Assembly (NCBI GenBank): GCA_905233795.1
Contig: CAJOFP010000029.1
Coordinates: 1 to 13,693, forward strand
Reading direction: 5' to 3'
DNA: 13,693 nt
Source: an uncultured Oscillibacter sp.
GTDB taxonomy: Bacteria; Bacillota; Clostridia; Oscillospirales; Oscillospiraceae
The notes beneath the pieces are model-generated. The model was not told the origin of the DNA. It made no database searches and saw nothing but the letters and a program-made list of their open reading frames with translations. Positions 6,643 to 13,475 of the stretch are shown here, in pieces; within the stretch, counting starts at the first letter, position 1; each line of letters begins with the position of its first letter. Position numbers and translations under genes: made by a program.

Positions 6643-8367
6643 TTAAAATAATCCCGTGATTTCGCCGTTTTCGTTTATATCAATCCGTTCGGCGGCGGGC
6701 GACTTCGGCAGTCCCGGCATGGTCATAATATCGCCCGTCAGCGCGACTAAAAATCCCGCCCCCGCGCTTACTTTTATATTTCTGACCGTGATTTGAAATC
6801 CCTCCGGCGCGCCTAACAATCCCGGATCGTCCGAGAACGAATATTGCGTCTTTGCCATACAGATCGGCAGATTGCCATATCCGAGCGCGTCCAATTCCGT
6901 CATCTGCTTACGCGCCGCCGGTGTAATCACAACCCCGTCCGCGTGATAGACCCGCGTCGCTATGCAATTCAATTTTTCCTCGATAGATTGATTTAAATCA
7001 TACGCGAATCTGAATCCGTTTTCATTTTCATTCTCATTCTCATTTTCATTTTCGCCGTCCGCGCTATTATTTTTATTATTTTCGCATAATTTCAATACCT
7101 CTTCCGCCAACGCGAGACCGCCTTCGCCGCCTTTTTCCCATACTTCACTTAACGCGACGGCTATCCCCATTTCATGACAGCGTTTTTCAATCAAATCCAG
7201 TTCCGCCGCCGTATCGCTCGGAAACGCGTTAATCGCCACCACACACGGCAACCGCCAGACTTTACGCATATTTTCCACATGCCGCAATAAATTCGGCAGT
7301 CCCTTTTCCAACGCGTTTAAATCTTCCTGATTTAAATTATTTTTCAGCGCTCCGCCGTGATGTTTTAACGCCCGTATCGTCGCCACAATCACAACCGCGT
7401 CGGGTTTCAAATCCGCCATGCGGCATTTTATATCCAGAAACTTTTCCGCGCCTAAATCCGCGCCGAATCCCGCTTCCGTAACCGCGTAATCCGCCAGTTT
7501 CAACGCCATACGCGTGGCCGTAATCGAATTGCACCCATGCGCGATATTGGCGAACGGTCCGCCGTGTATAAAAACAGGCGTCCCCTCCAGCGTCTGGACA
7601 AGATTGGGATTTAACGCGTCTTTTAATAAAACCGTCATCGCGCCCTCGGCTTTCAAATCACGCGCCGTCACGGGCTTTCCGTTTTTATCATACGCGACAA
7701 CCATGCGGCCTAAACGCGCTTTTAAATCCATAATCCCATCCGCGAGACATAACGCCGCCATGACTTCACTCGCTACTGTAATATCAAATCCGTCCTCACG
7801 GGGTACGCCCTGCATACGTCCGCCCAGACCGTCAATAATATTTCTTAACTGCCGGTCATTCATATCCACACAGCGACGCCAAACAATACGCTTTGTGTCT
7901 ATATTTAATTCATTTCCCTGCTGTATATGATTATCCAGCATAGCGGCAAGCAAATTATTCGCCGCGCCAACCGCGTGAAAATCGCCCGTAAAATGCAAAT
8001 TTATATCTTCCATCGGCACGACTTGCGCGTAACCGCCCCCGGCGGCGCCGCCTTTAATCCCGAATACGGGCCCCAAAGACGGTTCGCGCAAGGCCGCCAT
8101 CGCGTTTTTGCCTGATTTTCTTAACGCGTCCGTCAGTCCGACTGTAGTCGTCGTCTTGCCCTCTCCGGCGGGCGTGGGATTAATCGCCGTGACCAGAATC
8201 AATTTACCGTCCGGGCGGCGATTTTCTTTTAAAATCCGGCGGTCGATTTTCGCCTTGTAATTCCCGTACAATTCCAGATATAACCCGTCAATTCCGGCGT
8301 CCGCCGCGACTTCTTTGATCGGCTTCATTTTACAGGCTTGGGCAATCTCAATATCACTTAAACTCAT
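6643..8367 (-). CDS. fhs: Formate-tetrahydrofolate ligase
   Basis: Fhs joins formate to tetrahydrofolate with ATP, giving 10-formyl-THF for purine and formyl-methionine synthesis or, in acetogens, the methyl branch of the Wood-Ljungdahl pathway. The protein is 574 residues, against about 556-560 usually. The opening [16 protein letters not shown], the P-loop [16 protein letters not shown] (about 63-78), [68 protein letters not shown] and the end [15 protein letters not shown] are all intact. The extra length is mainly a low-complexity insert, [17 protein letters not shown], at about residues 433-450, encoded by a 6-nt repeat. The start has a GGGGGTTG-type site about 9 nt upstream. The organism probably assimilates formate; no other Wood-Ljungdahl gene is in the window, so acetogenesis cannot be inferred. 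Confidence 0.97.
   Translation of the reverse strand: MSLSDIEIAQACKMKPIKEVAADAGIDGLYLELYGNYKAKIDRRILKENRRPDGKLILVTAINPTPAGEGKTTTTVGLTDALRKSGKNAMAALREPSLGPVFGIKGGAAGGGYAQVVPMEDINLHFTGDFHAVGAANNLLAAMLDNHIQQGNELNIDTKRIVWRRCVDMNDRQLRNIIDGLGGRMQGVPREDGFDITVASEVMAALCLADGIMDLKARLGRMVVAYDKNGKPVTARDLKAEGAMTVLLKDALNPNLVQTLEGTPVFIHGGPFANIAHGCNSITATRMALKLADYAVTEAGFGADLGAEKFLDIKCRMADLKPDAVVIVATIRALKHHGGALKNNLNQEDLNALEKGLPNLLRHVENMRKVWRLPCVVAINAFPSDTAAELDLIEKRCHEMGIAVALSEVWEKGGEGGLALAEEVLKLCENNKNNSADGENENENENENENGFRFAYDLNQSIEEKLNCIATRVYHADGVVITPAARKQMTELDALGYGNLPICMAKTQYSFSDDPGLLGAPEGFQITVRNIKVSAGAGFLVALTGDIMTMPGLPKSPAAERIDINENGEITGLF
7019..7054. repeat. Hexanucleotide microsatellite inside fhs, six units
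   Basis: Six units of TTTTCA or its one-base variants TTCTCA and TTTTCG run without a break and encode (Glu-Asn)6 on the minus strand. Unit gain or loss keeps the frame, so it would change loop length rather than switch the gene off. The insert lies where Fhs proteins usually have a short surface segment. Confidence 0.85.
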
Positions 8368-8395
8368 ACCCGTTCAACCCCCGTCTAATCCCATA

Positions 8396-8458
8396 TTTTA
8401 TTATATTTCGCGCTTAATATATTTTATTTTATTATATTTTTATTATATTTCGCGCTTA
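8396..8458. repeat. Two identical 21-bp direct repeats in the asnS-fhs spacer
   Basis: The 21-nt segment at 8396-8416 is repeated exactly at 8438-8458 (core TTATATTTCGCGCTTA), offset by 42 nt. On the minus strand each copy contains TATAAT, so each could supply a -10 box for fhs, but no convincing -35 box was found. The 134-nt spacer otherwise holds a hairpin at 8466-8493 and AT-rich filler. Confidence 0.6.
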
Positions 8459-8465
8459 TATATCC

Positions 8466-8493
8466 CGCGTTTGCGCTATATCGCAAATTCGCG
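8466..8493. repeat. Hairpin just downstream of asnS
   Basis: CGCG-TTTGCG (8466-8475) pairs with CGCAAA-TT-CGCG (8482-8493): ten pairs with a two-base bulge and the 6-nt loop CTATAT. It lies 9 nt past the asnS stop on the minus strand. No T-tract follows, so it is at best a Rho-type or processing hairpin rather than a classical terminator. Confidence 0.45.
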
Positions 8494-8501
8494 TGATTTT
8501 A

Positions 8502-9870
8502 TTATCCCTCGGCGCTGCCCGCCGTCCGGGGATGCGGCAACACGTCACGAATATTATTCACGCCCGTGACATACATCACAAGCCGTTCAAAGCCCAGACC
8601 AAATCCGGCGTGCGTACAGGAACCGTAACGGCGCAAATCTAAATAACGCTTGTAATCCTCCGGATTCATGCCAAGTTCACGAATACGGGATTCAAGCAAA
8701 TCCAAACGCTCCTCGCGCTGGCTCCCGCCGATAATCTCGCCCACGCCCGGCACCAGACAATCCGCCGCCGCCACGGTTTTATGATCGTCATTTAAGCGCA
8801 TATAAAACGCTTTGATTTCTTTCGGATAATCCGTCACGAACGTCGGCTTCTGATAGATTTTTTCCGTTAAATAGCGTTCATGTTCCGTCTGCAAATCCAC
8901 GCCCCATTTGACCGGATAATCAAATTTTTGATTGTTTTTCTCTAAAATTTTCACCGCTTCCGTGTAACTTACCCGCACGAAATCCGACGACGCGACATGT
9001 TCCAGACGCGTTATTAAATTTTTATCCACAAAGCTATTAAAAAATTTAATCTCATCCGGGCAACGATTCATTACGGCTTTTAATACAAATTTTATCATCG
9101 CTTCAGCTACGTCCATATCGCCGTTTAAATCCGTGAACGCCATTTCCGGCTCAATCATCCAGAACTCGGCGGCGTGGCGCGGCGTATTGGAATTTTCCGC
9201 CCGGAACGTCGGCCCAAACGTATAAACATTCCCAAACGCCGTTGCGAAGTTCTCGGCTTCTAATTGCCCGGATACCGTCAGATTTGTCGAACGCCCAAAA
9301 AAATCTTTTGAGAAATCTATATCGCCATCAGGCAGGCGCGGCGGATTGTTTAAATCCAACGTCGTGACGCGGAACATCTCACCGGCGCCTTCAGCGTCGC
9401 TTGCCGTGATAATCGGCGTGTGAATATAAATAAAACCGCGTTCCTGAAAAAACTGATGAATCGCGTAGGCCGCCGCGCTCCGAACCCGGAAAACGGCGGA
9501 AAATAAATTTGTCCGAGGGCGTAAATGTGAGATATTCCGCAGCAATTCGCGTCGATACGCCTTCGATTATAATTTTACGCGCTTTCAATTCCAACGGCTG
9601 TTTGGCTTCCGGCGTCAGAGCGATAACACCCGTGACAATCACCGCCGCGCCGACGTTTTGAGACACGATTTCCTGATAATTTTCCAGCGTTTCGGCGTCG
9701 AGAACCGCCTGCAAATTGCGCAGACAAGAGCCGTCGTTCAATTCCAGAAAGCCGAAATTTTTCATATCCCGGATTGTCTTGACCCATCCGGCGACCGTCA
9801 CGGTCTGATTATCAAAATCCGCGCTGTCCGCGTAAATCCGCGCTATTTTTATAATTTCCCTGTAATCCAT
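8502..9870 (-). pseudogene. asnS: Asparaginyl-tRNA synthetase, frameshifted by a small internal deletion
   Basis: AsnRS charges tRNA-Asn with asparagine using ATP; it is a class IIb synthetase with an N-terminal OB-fold. The start MDYREIIKIARIYADSADFD has AGGTGA (9882-9877) 6 nt upstream. The OB domain is intact (VAGWVKTIRDMKNFGFLELNDG) down to KIIIEGVST (codon 9552-9550). One stray base (9549) follows, and a different frame resumes [20 protein letters not shown]. Family members have about 12 residues in between (a PDYPLQKKRHS-type hinge linking the OB-fold to the catalytic core), so about 35 nt are missing. The catalytic part is complete: GAGEMF, motif 2 [19 protein letters not shown] and motif 3 [12 protein letters not shown] ending near [11 protein letters not shown]. 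No T-box leader fits in the 72-nt upstream gap. The gene is normally essential unless tRNA-Asn is made by the GatCAB route, so an assembly error is a serious alternative. Confidence 0.9.
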
Positions 9871-9942
9871 ACGCTTTCACCTGTTTTTAATATAAATATA
9901 TAATTATTTAAATTTTATTATTTTTAAATTAATTTAATTAAT

Positions 9943-11064
9943 TTAATCCAAAATTTTCTTGACCGTATTCAACGCGGCGCGAATGACTTTGTCCATGTCA
10001 TAATATTGATACGCGCCCAGACGCCCGCCGAAAAGAATATTTTTCTCACGCGCCGCCAGTTCCTGATATTGCGCTAATAAATCCTGATTTTTTTGATTAT
10101 TAATCGGATAATACGGCTCATCGCCCGGTTTCCACTGGGACGGATATTCCCGCGTAATCACGGTTTTTGATTTCGCGCTGACAGCGTTATCAAATACAAA
10201 ATGCTTGTGTTCGATAATCCGCGTGAACGGCGTTTCGGCGTCCGTGTAATTCATGGCCGCCACGCCCTGATAATTTTCTTGCTCTAATATTTCCGTCTCG
10301 AAACGCAGCCCGCGCCATTCCAGCGGCCCATATTGATAATTGAAATACTCATCAATCGGACCTGTATAGATTATATAATCCGCGATTGCGCTGAAATCTT
10401 CTTTTTGCGCTAAATAATCCAGATTTAATTTGATTTCGATATTATTTAAAATTTTCTCAATCATCGCCGTATAGCCGTTGACGGGGATTCCCTGATATAT
10501 ATCATTAAAATAATTATTATCAAATCGAAATCTGACCGGCAGACGCTTGATAATATCCGCGGGCAGTTCCCGACACGGACGCCCCCACTGTTTTTCCGTA
10601 TAGCCTTTGATTAAAATCTCATAAATATCCCGGCCCACAAGAGAGATCGCCTGTTCTTCCAGATTTTTCGGATTTGTAATCCCGGATTTCTCTACCTGTT
10701 CCCGGATTTTCGTCCGCGCCTCGTCCGGCGTGACAACGCCCCAGATTTGATAGAAAGTATTCATATTAAACGGCAGATTATATAATTTGCCGTGATAATT
10801 GGCGACAGGCGAATTAATAAAATGATTAAATTCCGTGAATTGATTGACATACTTCCAGACTTCCGCGTCACTGGTGTGGAAAATATGCGCGCCATAGCGA
10901 TGAACCTGAATGCCGTCCAGATTTTCGGAATAACAGTTGCCGCCGATATGCCCGCGCCGGTCAATCACAAGACAGCGTTTGCCGGCTTCCGTCAATTCCC
11001 TCGCGCAGACCGCGCCGAAAAGTCCCGCGCCGACAATTAAATAATCATACTTCCGATCCGCCAT
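9943..11064 (-). CDS. glf: UDP-galactopyranose mutase
   Basis: Glf is a cytoplasmic flavoenzyme that interconverts UDP-galactopyranose and UDP-galactofuranose, the donor for galactofuranose in cell-surface glycans. The 373-residue length is normal. The FAD site VGAGLFGAVCARE has GxGxxG at residues 12-17, followed by IDRRGHIGGNCYSE (about 35-47) and HRYGAHIFHT (about 55-64). Other family hallmarks are YTEKQWG, PVRFRFDNNYFND, YQGIPVNGYT, RGLRFETE, ENYQG, FTRIIEHKHF, VITREYP, WKPGDEPYYP and FGGRLGAYQYYDMD. The ATG at 11064 has GGAGG (11080-11076) 11 nt upstream. It is the first gene of the minus-strand run and diverges from mgtC. No glycosyltransferases or other polysaccharide genes adjoin it, so its pathway partners must lie elsewhere. 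Annotation is confident. Confidence 0.97.
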   Translation of the reverse strand: MADRKYDYLIVGAGLFGAVCARELTEAGKRCLVIDRRGHIGGNCYSENLDGIQVHRYGAHIFHTSDAEVWKYVNQFTEFNHFINSPVANYHGKLYNLPFNMNTFYQIWGVVTPDEARTKIREQVEKSGITNPKNLEEQAISLVGRDIYEILIKGYTEKQWGRPCRELPADIIKRLPVRFRFDNNYFNDIYQGIPVNGYTAMIEKILNNIEIKLNLDYLAQKEDFSAIADYIIYTGPIDEYFNYQYGPLEWRGLRFETEILEQENYQGVAAMNYTDAETPFTRIIEHKHFVFDNAVSAKSKTVITREYPSQWKPGDEPYYPINNQKNQDLLAQYQELAAREKNILFGGRLGAYQYYDMDKVIRAALNTVKKILD

Positions 11065-11149
11065 AATCTAAATAGCCTCCATAAAAATTATAAAAAATTT
11101 ATATAAAATTATAAAAATAAAAACGAAACGCGACGCCCCCGCCGGACGC

Positions 11150-11178
11150 TTGCGAGATAAGAATAAGAGCGCTATAAT
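11150..11178 (+). promoter_or_regulatory. Promoter for the mgtC-mnhEFG-ybjQ cluster
   Basis: TTGCGA (11150-11155), a 17-nt spacer and TATAAT (11173-11178) make a good vegetative promoter with a perfect -10 box. The start point would be near 11185, giving a leader of about 250 nt before the ATG at 11438. For glf, on the other strand, no equally clear promoter was found; its 85 nt nearest the gene are nearly all A and T. Confidence 0.6.
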
Positions 11179-11184
11179 AAAAAT

Positions 11185-11437
11185 ATATTCTATATTTCCG
11201 TGAAATCATATATTTTTATATCAATTTTTTCAAGTCTGACGCGTATTTTTCGCGTCAGCGATTGAAACGGCGTTTTGAAAAACGATTTTTAGAAGCGTTT
11301 TTTAATAATATTAAAATTAATATTAATATTAAATGTTATCAGAAACTTCCCGGCGCGTCAAGCGGATTTCCATTCGCGTTATCAAGTAAAAAAATTTAAT
11401 AAAATTTAATAAAATTAAATCAGGAGGACATTCAGCG
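11185..11437 (+). promoter_or_regulatory. Long structured 5' leader of mgtC
   Basis: The glf-mgtC gap (11065-11437) holds, besides the promoter, a hairpin in which CTGACGCG (11236-11243) pairs perfectly with CGCGTCAG (11251-11258) around a 7-nt loop. The stem extends outside a 2x3 internal loop by TTTCAA (11228-11233) with TTGAAA (11262-11267). A second imperfect palindrome, CGTTTT-GA-AAAACG, lies at 11271-11284. AT-rich sequence follows, then a tandem decamer (11391-11420) and AGGAGG (11422-11427) 10 nt before the ATG. No T-run follows either hairpin, so neither is a plain terminator. It does not match the M-box magnesium riboswitch as I know it. A leader controlling cation-transport genes is plausible but inferred. 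Confidence 0.45.
11391..11420. repeat. Tandem decamer AAAATTTAAT, three units, before the mgtC ribosome binding site
   Basis: AAAATTTAAT occurs twice exactly (11391-11400 and 11401-11410), followed by AAAATTAAAT (11411-11420). A-tracts spaced one helical turn apart would be expected to bend the DNA. The repeat ends directly before AGGAGG. Confidence 0.7.
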
Positions 11438-12205
11438 ATGAATATTTCCACAGTAACGGATTATCTGACGCAAAATTATCTGACATTGGGCGGCTATCTC
11501 AGCGGACAATTTACGATTTTACAGACGCTGGAACTGTTAGCGCGGATTCTGGTCTCAGCCATATGCGGCGCGTCTATCGGCGTGGAACGAAGCAGACGTT
11601 TAAAAGAAGCCGGTATGCGTACTCATGTTATCGTATGCTGTACCGCCGCGCTGATGATGGTCGTTTCTAAATACGGCTTCTCCGATTTGACATCCGTCGC
11701 GGGAGCCGCGTTTTACGGTACAAGAGGCGCCGATCCCGCCCGTATCGCCGCGCAAGTCGTCAGCGGGGTGAGTTTTCTGGGCGCGGGCGCGATTTTTAAA
11801 AGCGGCAATTCCATTCGCGGTCTGACCACGGCGGCGGGTATCTGGGCCACCGCCGGCGTCGGATTGACAATCGGCTCCGGCATGTACTCTGTCGGCGTCG
11901 GATTTACCGTTATTTTAATTATTCTGCAACTTCTTATGCACCGTATCGGCTTCGGAACGGATTTGACAACGCATCATCTTGTTTTTTCATTGATTCCTGA
12001 GAAAAATTTTCGGGATTCGTTCGACACGTTTCTGGATAGCCGTCACGCGCAGGTGGCGGAGAGCGAGGTATCATATTCCGAAACGGACGGCTTGACTACT
12101 TATAAACTTGTGTTAAAATGCCCTCACGGGGTCATTCAGGAAGTGGATGATTTTCTGCACACACACGGCGAAGTTTATACTGTCAGTTATTCCAATATCG
12201 CGTAA
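11438..12205 (+). CDS. MgtC/SapB-family membrane protein
   Basis: This 255-residue inner-membrane protein belongs to the MgtC/SapB family, whose members are linked to growth at low magnesium, modulation of ATP synthase and virulence in some pathogens; the exact activity varies. After a short N-terminus come a hydrophobic helix (about 28-46), the signature GVERSRRLKEAGMRTHV (about 48-64), a second helix (VIVCCTAALMMVV), VSGVSFLGAGAIF (about 108-120), SIRGLTTAAGIWATAGVGLTIG-type segments (about 125-146) and a further helix to about 167. Residues 170-255 form a soluble ACT-like C-terminal domain, which the shortest SapB forms lack. The ATG has AGGAGG 10 nt upstream. It leads a plus-strand cluster with Mrp subunits, which suggests cation or pH homeostasis rather than a virulence role. 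The family is sure; the specific function is not. Confidence 0.9.
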   Translation: MNISTVTDYLTQNYLTLGGYLSGQFTILQTLELLARILVSAICGASIGVERSRRLKEAGMRTHVIVCCTAALMMVVSKYGFSDLTSVAGAAFYGTRGADPARIAAQVVSGVSFLGAGAIFKSGNSIRGLTTAAGIWATAGVGLTIGSGMYSVGVGFTVILIILQLLMHRIGFGTDLTTHHLVFSLIPEKNFRDSFDTFLDSRHAQVAESEVSYSETDGLTTYKLVLKCPHGVIQEVDDFLHTHGEVYTVSYSNIA

Positions 12206-12255
12206 ATTCGCGTAAAATCGCGTAAATTATCGCAAGTTATCGCAATGATTGCGCG
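12197..12255. repeat. Degenerate tandem decamer filling the mgtC-mnhE gap
   Basis: With a strict 10-nt step the units read CGTAAATTCG (12201-12210), CGTAAAATCG, CGTAAATTAT, CGCAAGTTAT and CGCAATGATT (12241-12250), with part-units on each side. The array begins in the last codons of mgtC, whose TAA is inside the first unit, and ends shortly before the mnhE ribosome binding site. The last units also form the short palindrome CGCAATGATTGCG (12241-12253). Confidence 0.7.
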
Positions 12256-12287
12256 ATTTTATAACCTGAAAGGAGCGTTTGCGGTTT

Positions 12288-12743
12288 ATGGGCCTTCCGC
12301 TTTTCTGTATCTGGATATTATTAAATGGCCGCGTCACGCCGGAAATTGTGATTTTTGGTCTTGTCATCAGCGCGGTATTATTGATTTTTTCGATTCAATT
12401 TATGGGCTGGTCATGGAAACGCGAGCGTTTTTTATTTCAAGTCGCGCCGTTATTCGCGCTTTATTTATGCAATCTCCTGCGTGAAACAATTATAGCCGCG
12501 TGGAACGTCCTGACTGTCGCTTTCAATCCGGGTTTACATCCTGAACCGTTTTTAATAGAATTTCATTCCGGATTGCCTCATGATTATCAAAATGTTTTAT
12601 TGGCTAATTCGATTACGCTGACGCCCGGAACGATTACCGTATTTCAGGAACATGATCGATTTGTCGTCCACGCTCTGCGCAAAGAATACGCGGACGGATT
12701 GGAAAACTCGTCTTTTATAAAAATTTTAAAAAAATTTCCGTGA
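12288..12743 (+). CDS. mnhE: Mrp/Mnh-type Na+(monovalent cation)/H+ antiporter subunit E
   Basis: MnhE/MrpE is a small membrane subunit of the multi-gene Mrp antiporter, which exports Na+ or K+ in exchange for protons. I prefer ATG at 12288 (151 aa, MGLPLFCIWILLNGRVTPEI), because AAAGGAG at 12269-12275 is 12 nt upstream; an in-frame TTG at 12279 is only 3 nt from that site. Two or three hydrophobic helices (about 1-30 and 45-70) precede a cytoplasmic part with the family signature LLANSITLTPGTITVF, then VHALRKEY. Length is normal. It starts 82 nt after mgtC, with no terminator between, and mnhF follows after a 94-nt AT-rich gap. Annotation is confident from the LANSITLTPGT motif. Confidence 0.92.
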   Translation: MGLPLFCIWILLNGRVTPEIVIFGLVISAVLLIFSIQFMGWSWKRERFLFQVAPLFALYLCNLLRETIIAAWNVLTVAFNPGLHPEPFLIEFHSGLPHDYQNVLLANSITLTPGTITVFQEHDRFVVHALRKEYADGLENSSFIKILKKFP

Positions 12744-12837
12744 TATTTTATAATATTATAATAAAAAATTTTATCATAATTTTTATTAATTTTTATAATG
12801 AAATATTGAAATATAAATAAAATGGGGGATTGTCCGA

Positions 12838-13251
12838 ATGGAAGTGGAAAGCGCGTACCGGATTTTATATTCCATCGCGTTGATTATATTGGCCGTATCG
12901 CTGGGCGTATTGCTGGCGCGTTCGATTCGCGGCCCCGGCGTCACGGATCGATTGTTGTGCATTAACATGATCGGTACGCTTGTGATCGCGGCGATTGTGA
13001 TTTTGTCGAAATTGCTGGGCGAAACTTGGCTTTTGGATGTCGCGTTAATTTATACGATGATCAGCATGGTGTCTGTCTTGATTCTGGCGCGGGTTCTGAT
13101 TCCGCCGAAAACGCCGGAAATATCGCAATCACAATCACAAGAAGCCGGACAGGAATTGACGGAACCGGAGGAAAATCAAAATGTGGATCGCCGCGCTGTT
13201 ATTAATTATCGGCTTGATTTTTTTCGTCGGCGGGGTAATCGGCAACTGTAG
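12838..13251 (+). CDS. mnhF: Mrp/Mnh-type antiporter subunit F with an unusual C-terminal extension
   Basis: MnhF/MrpF is normally a protein of about 85-95 residues with three membrane helices. Residues 1-90 fit well: a first helix (SIALIILAVSLGVLL), the conserved SIRGPGVTDRLLCINMIGTLV, then a helix to ILSKLLGETWLLDVALIYTMISMVSVLILARVLI. Beyond about residue 92 the frame goes on with a Gln/Glu-rich low-complexity stretch (SQSQSQEAGQELTEPEENQN) and 23 codons that lie inside mnhG in another frame, ending at TAG 13249-13251. The total is 137 aa, with a 71-nt overlap onto mnhG. The ATG has GGGGGA (12824-12829) 8 nt upstream. Subunit identity is confident; whether the tail is part of the working protein or reflects loss of an earlier stop is unclear. 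Confidence 0.88.
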   Translation: MEVESAYRILYSIALIILAVSLGVLLARSIRGPGVTDRLLCINMIGTLVIAAIVILSKLLGETWLLDVALIYTMISMVSVLILARVLIPPKTPEISQSQSQEAGQELTEPEENQNVDRRAVINYRLDFFRRRGNRQL

Positions 13252-13438
13252 ATTTCGCTATATCATGAACCGCGTCCACGCCGCCGGACTGGGCGACACA
13301 ATGGGCTTGTTTTTTGTCTTATTATCGCTGATAATTTCTTCCGATACACTGTTAGAAATCGGCAAATTATGTCTGCCGCTGACATTTTTATGGATTTGTT
13401 CCCCCGTATCGTCACATTTTCTGGCGCAGAATAAATAA
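13181..13438 (+). CDS. mnhG: Mrp/Mnh-type antiporter subunit G
   Basis: MnhG/MrpG is a small three-helix membrane subunit of the Mrp cation/proton antiporter. The 85-residue protein has a first helix (IAALLLIIGLIFFVGGVIG), the family's central CRFRYIMNRVHAAGLGDTMG (normally RLPDVYARLHAATKADTLG-like), a second helix (LFFVLLSLII) and the closing LPLTFLWICSPVSSHFLAQ, equivalent to the usual TSPVAAHALARAA ending. It is at the short end for the family. The ATG at 13181 has GGAGG (13167-13171) 9 nt upstream, which supports this start inside mnhF. No subunit A, B, C or D gene follows in the window; a YbjQ-family gene comes next after 37 nt. Confidence 0.9.
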   Translation: MWIAALLLIIGLIFFVGGVIGNCRFRYIMNRVHAAGLGDTMGLFFVLLSLIISSDTLLEIGKLCLPLTFLWICSPVSSHFLAQNK

Positions 13439-13475
13439 AAATCGGATGTAACGAAAACGCGGGAGGCGTTTTGAT

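Noticed and set aside
7514..7930. Plus-strand open frame of 138 codons inside fhs
   Set aside because: It is antisense to a fully conserved Fhs region, has no ribosome binding site and no recognisable domain; GC-biased third positions keep the opposite frame open.
11228..11284. Terminator for glf or mgtC in the divergent spacer
   Set aside because: Neither strand has a T-run directly after the stems, and the position upstream of both genes does not suit termination.
12245..12484. 79-codon frame overlapping the start of mnhE
   Set aside because: It lies in another frame over clearly conserved MnhE sequence and has no ribosome binding site.
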